Part shown: piece by piece, positions 12,009 to 13,393 of the stretch | Layout: each line of letters starts with the position of its first letter | Position numbering within the stretch: the first letter of the stretch is position 1 | Assembly: GCA_964554065.1 (NCBI GenBank) | Contig: CAZKMQ010000015.1 | Coordinates: 1-13,393, forward strand | DNA length: 13,393 nt | Direction of reading: 5' to 3' | Origin: CAZKMQ01 sp964554065 | GTDB lineage: Bacteria > Patescibacteriota > Patescibacteriia > Magasanikbacterales > JBBTQS01 | The notes under the pieces: generated by a model | Told to the model about the DNA's origin: nothing | Databases searched by the model: none | The model's input: the letters and a program-made list of their open reading frames with translations, nothing else | Translations under genes and position numbers: made by a program

Positions 12009-13247
12009 TTATAGTTCACTAGTGTCCCTATGCAACACCATGTGTAATGTCCAATCAATAGTTACGCGCAATCGATTTATGAAACCGCGCAAATTCTGAA
12101 TAAATACGGTACGACGCAACCACCACGCGAATCGCCCAGCAAACGCAAAAGGACCAATCTCTGCAACAGCATACCAATCGCCAATCGGCATAATATATCC
12201 TTTTTGCTTAAAATGAAATGACTTATATTTTCCCGGCTTCTCATCAACTGCCGCAAACAGATTGTGCGCTAAGACTTTCCCTACATCCATGGCTGCTTGT
12301 GCGGTCTGCGGTGCAAATGGCGCGCGCACACCATCAAGCGCCGCATTATCTCCCACAGCGAACACATGATGATCATTCGGTACATGCAATTCCGGTGTAA
12401 CAATAATTTGCCCACGCTTGTTCAGCCATTTTTTATCCAAAAAATTCGGCGCAGATGATGTAACTCCAGCAGTCCAAATTGGTGTGTCTGTGTAAATCTT
12501 TTTCCCGGTGGACAATTCAACGTAGTCTGCTGTGATTTTTTTTGCACCGGTTTTGAGCAGAACCTTAACTCCTAATTTTTCCAAACGTTTTTTTGCACGC
12601 AGACCGGTTGACTCGCGAAACACATGCAACAATCGCTCCGGCCGATTTACTAAAGTAATACTTACCTCTTTATAATCAATCTCCTGATACAACGGTTTAA
12701 ACGCCTTGGCCAAACCTGCCATCTGCCCGGCCAGTTCCACACCGGTTGGTCCACCACCAATTACCACAAAACTCAACAACTGCTTTCTTTTTTTCACGTT
12801 ATGTTCTTTTGTTGCTGTTTCAAAAACGCGAATAATATGATTTCGCAGTGTAACAGCGTTATGCATTGTCTTGAGCGGCAAGCAATGCTCTTTTGCACCT
12901 GGAGTTCCAAAATAATTAACCTGCGAACCAAGCGCTACGACAAGATGATCATAATGTATGTCCCCAATTGAAGTTTTCACTAATTTTTTGTCAAAATCAA
13001 CTTTATGCACTTCAGCTTGATAGAAATTTTCCAAGCAACAACGCACCAGTTGACGAATAGGATGCACAATATGACCCCGCTCAACAGAACCTGTTGCAAC
13101 CTCATGCAACATTGGCGCAAACATAAAATAATTATTGCGATCAACAATCGTAAGCCGAATATCTTTTCGACGATGCATACGACGATGCAGTTTTTTGTAC
13201 ACTTCCATTCCTGCAAAACCACCACCCAAAATTACAATATGCTTCAT
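12009..13247 (-). CDS. ndh: Type II NADH dehydrogenase (NDH-2), FAD-dependent
   Basis: A 412-aa two-dinucleotide-fold flavoprotein that oxidises NADH and reduces a membrane quinone without pumping protons. The FAD-binding motif is IVILGGGFAG (4-13). The NADH-binding motif is FVVIGGGPTGVELAG (160-174). The second FAD contact is VFAVGDNAAL (295-304), followed by PQTAQAAMDVG (313-323), at the position of the AQxAxQ quinone-site motif of NDH-2. The C-terminal end (FAFAGRFAWWLRRTVFIQNLRGFINRLRVTIDWT, about 367-400) is the amphipathic membrane-anchoring region of this family. The terminal Gln of AQxAxQ is replaced by an Asp-containing stretch (AAMDVG), so quinone specificity is uncertain; sulfide:quinone reductase-like relatives are a lesser alternative, but no catalytic Cys pair is apparent. 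It begins 3 nt after the 46-aa TM gene and ends 4 nt before uppP. Confidence 0.9.
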   Translation of the reverse strand: MKHIVILGGGFAGMEVYKKLHRRMHRRKDIRLTIVDRNNYFMFAPMLHEVATGSVERGHIVHPIRQLVRCCLENFYQAEVHKVDFDKKLVKTSIGDIHYDHLVVALGSQVNYFGTPGAKEHCLPLKTMHNAVTLRNHIIRVFETATKEHNVKKRKQLLSFVVIGGGPTGVELAGQMAGLAKAFKPLYQEIDYKEVSITLVNRPERLLHVFRESTGLRAKKRLEKLGVKVLLKTGAKKITADYVELSTGKKIYTDTPIWTAGVTSSAPNFLDKKWLNKRGQIIVTPELHVPNDHHVFAVGDNAALDGVRAPFAPQTAQAAMDVGKVLAHNLFAAVDEKPGKYKSFHFKQKGYIMPIGDWYAVAEIGPFAFAGRFAWWLRRTVFIQNLRGFINRLRVTIDWTLHMVLHRDTSEL

Positions 13248-13250
13248 ATA

Positions 13251-13391
13251 CTAAAAGTTCACAATATCTAATACTCCGTATACTCCGCCGATCAAAAACA
13301 CAACAAGCAGTACCGCAACAATAAATGAAGCGTAATGCAACGCATATGCGCGCGCAGAAACATCGCCCTTTTCACGCGACCTCCAAAACAT
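13251..13391 (-). CDS. Small single-TM protein, 46 aa, or C-terminal end of a longer gene
   Basis: This frame is open to the window edge. An ATG at 13391 would give MFWRSREKGDVSARAYALHY, one TM helix (SFIVAVLLVVFLIGGVYGVL), and a short end DIVNF. The basic N-terminus suggests that end faces the cytoplasm. Only two bases lie upstream in the window, so I cannot tell whether the ATG is the true start or the gene continues beyond 13393. It stops 3 nt before the NDH-2 ATG, so it belongs to the same transcript. No family is recognised; a small partner of NDH-2 is possible but unproven. Confidence 0.6.
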   Translation of the reverse strand: MFWRSREKGDVSARAYALHYASFIVAVLLVVFLIGGVYGVLDIVNF

Positions 13392-13393
13392 AG

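Noticed and set aside
12005..12058. N-terminal extension of UppP from an upstream ATG
   Set aside because: The extra 18 residues are unlike the family and overlap the NDH-2 coding end; starting at 12004 gives the normal length and puts the first motif in the expected place.
1..13393. Recoded TGA (genetic code 25) as in Gracilibacteria/SR1
   Set aside because: recJ, dnaJ and uppP end at TGA at the expected family lengths, so TGA acts as a stop.

Overview
The window looks like a fragment of a Patescibacteria (Candidate Phyla Radiation) genome, probably from a Parcubacteria-like lineage. The evidence is compact, tightly packed genes, several tiny TM proteins of unknown function, a secreted protein with a C-terminal repeat domain that I associate with this radiation, and a 256-aa protein that resembles a family I recall from these genomes. 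TGA is a normal stop here (recJ, dnaJ, uppP), which argues against the Gracilibacteria/SR1 code in which TGA encodes glycine. A 10-N run at 7420-7429 marks a draft assembly. The taxonomic call is inference; no marker gene proves it.

Layout. Plus strand, 1-867: the 3' end of recJ overlaps rnhA by 4 nt. Everything from 961 to the right edge lies on the minus strand. 961-1731 is a GC-rich patescibacterial orphan with its own promoter, Shine-Dalgarno (SD) and terminator. 1928-2500 is a five-TM protein. 2559-7162 is a complete heat-shock operon in the order hrcA-grpE-hsp20-dnaK-dnaJ. It starts at a consensus promoter overlapped by a perfect CIRCE operator and ends in an 11-bp GAAA-loop terminator. 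7236-9736 holds three envelope-type genes: a DUF3592-like protein, a 155-aa single-TM protein and a 514-aa secreted protein. 9737-9909 is a short intergenic stretch flanked by a 38-bp direct repeat. 9910-13391 is an envelope/energy cluster: SPFH protein, YidC-like insertase, UppP, NDH-2 and a 46-aa TM protein.

How the genes work together. HrcA should repress its own operon by binding CIRCE, so DnaK, DnaJ, GrpE and Hsp20 are made together under stress. UppP recycles the lipid carrier for wall precursors, the YidC-like protein inserts membrane proteins, NDH-2 oxidises NADH at the membrane, and the SPFH protein is probably a membrane-associated scaffold.

The most interesting observations are these. 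The hrcA promoter appears to give a leaderless mRNA, and most genes in the window lack an SD. The 38-bp repeat duplicates a gene end plus SD and brackets what looks like a tiny frameshifted gene. The 256-aa orphan differs in composition from its neighbours and has a distinctive Gly/Arg/Trp/Cys-rich tail. HrcA is about a third shorter than usual. I found no convincing defence system, CRISPR array, tRNA, rRNA or insertion sequence.
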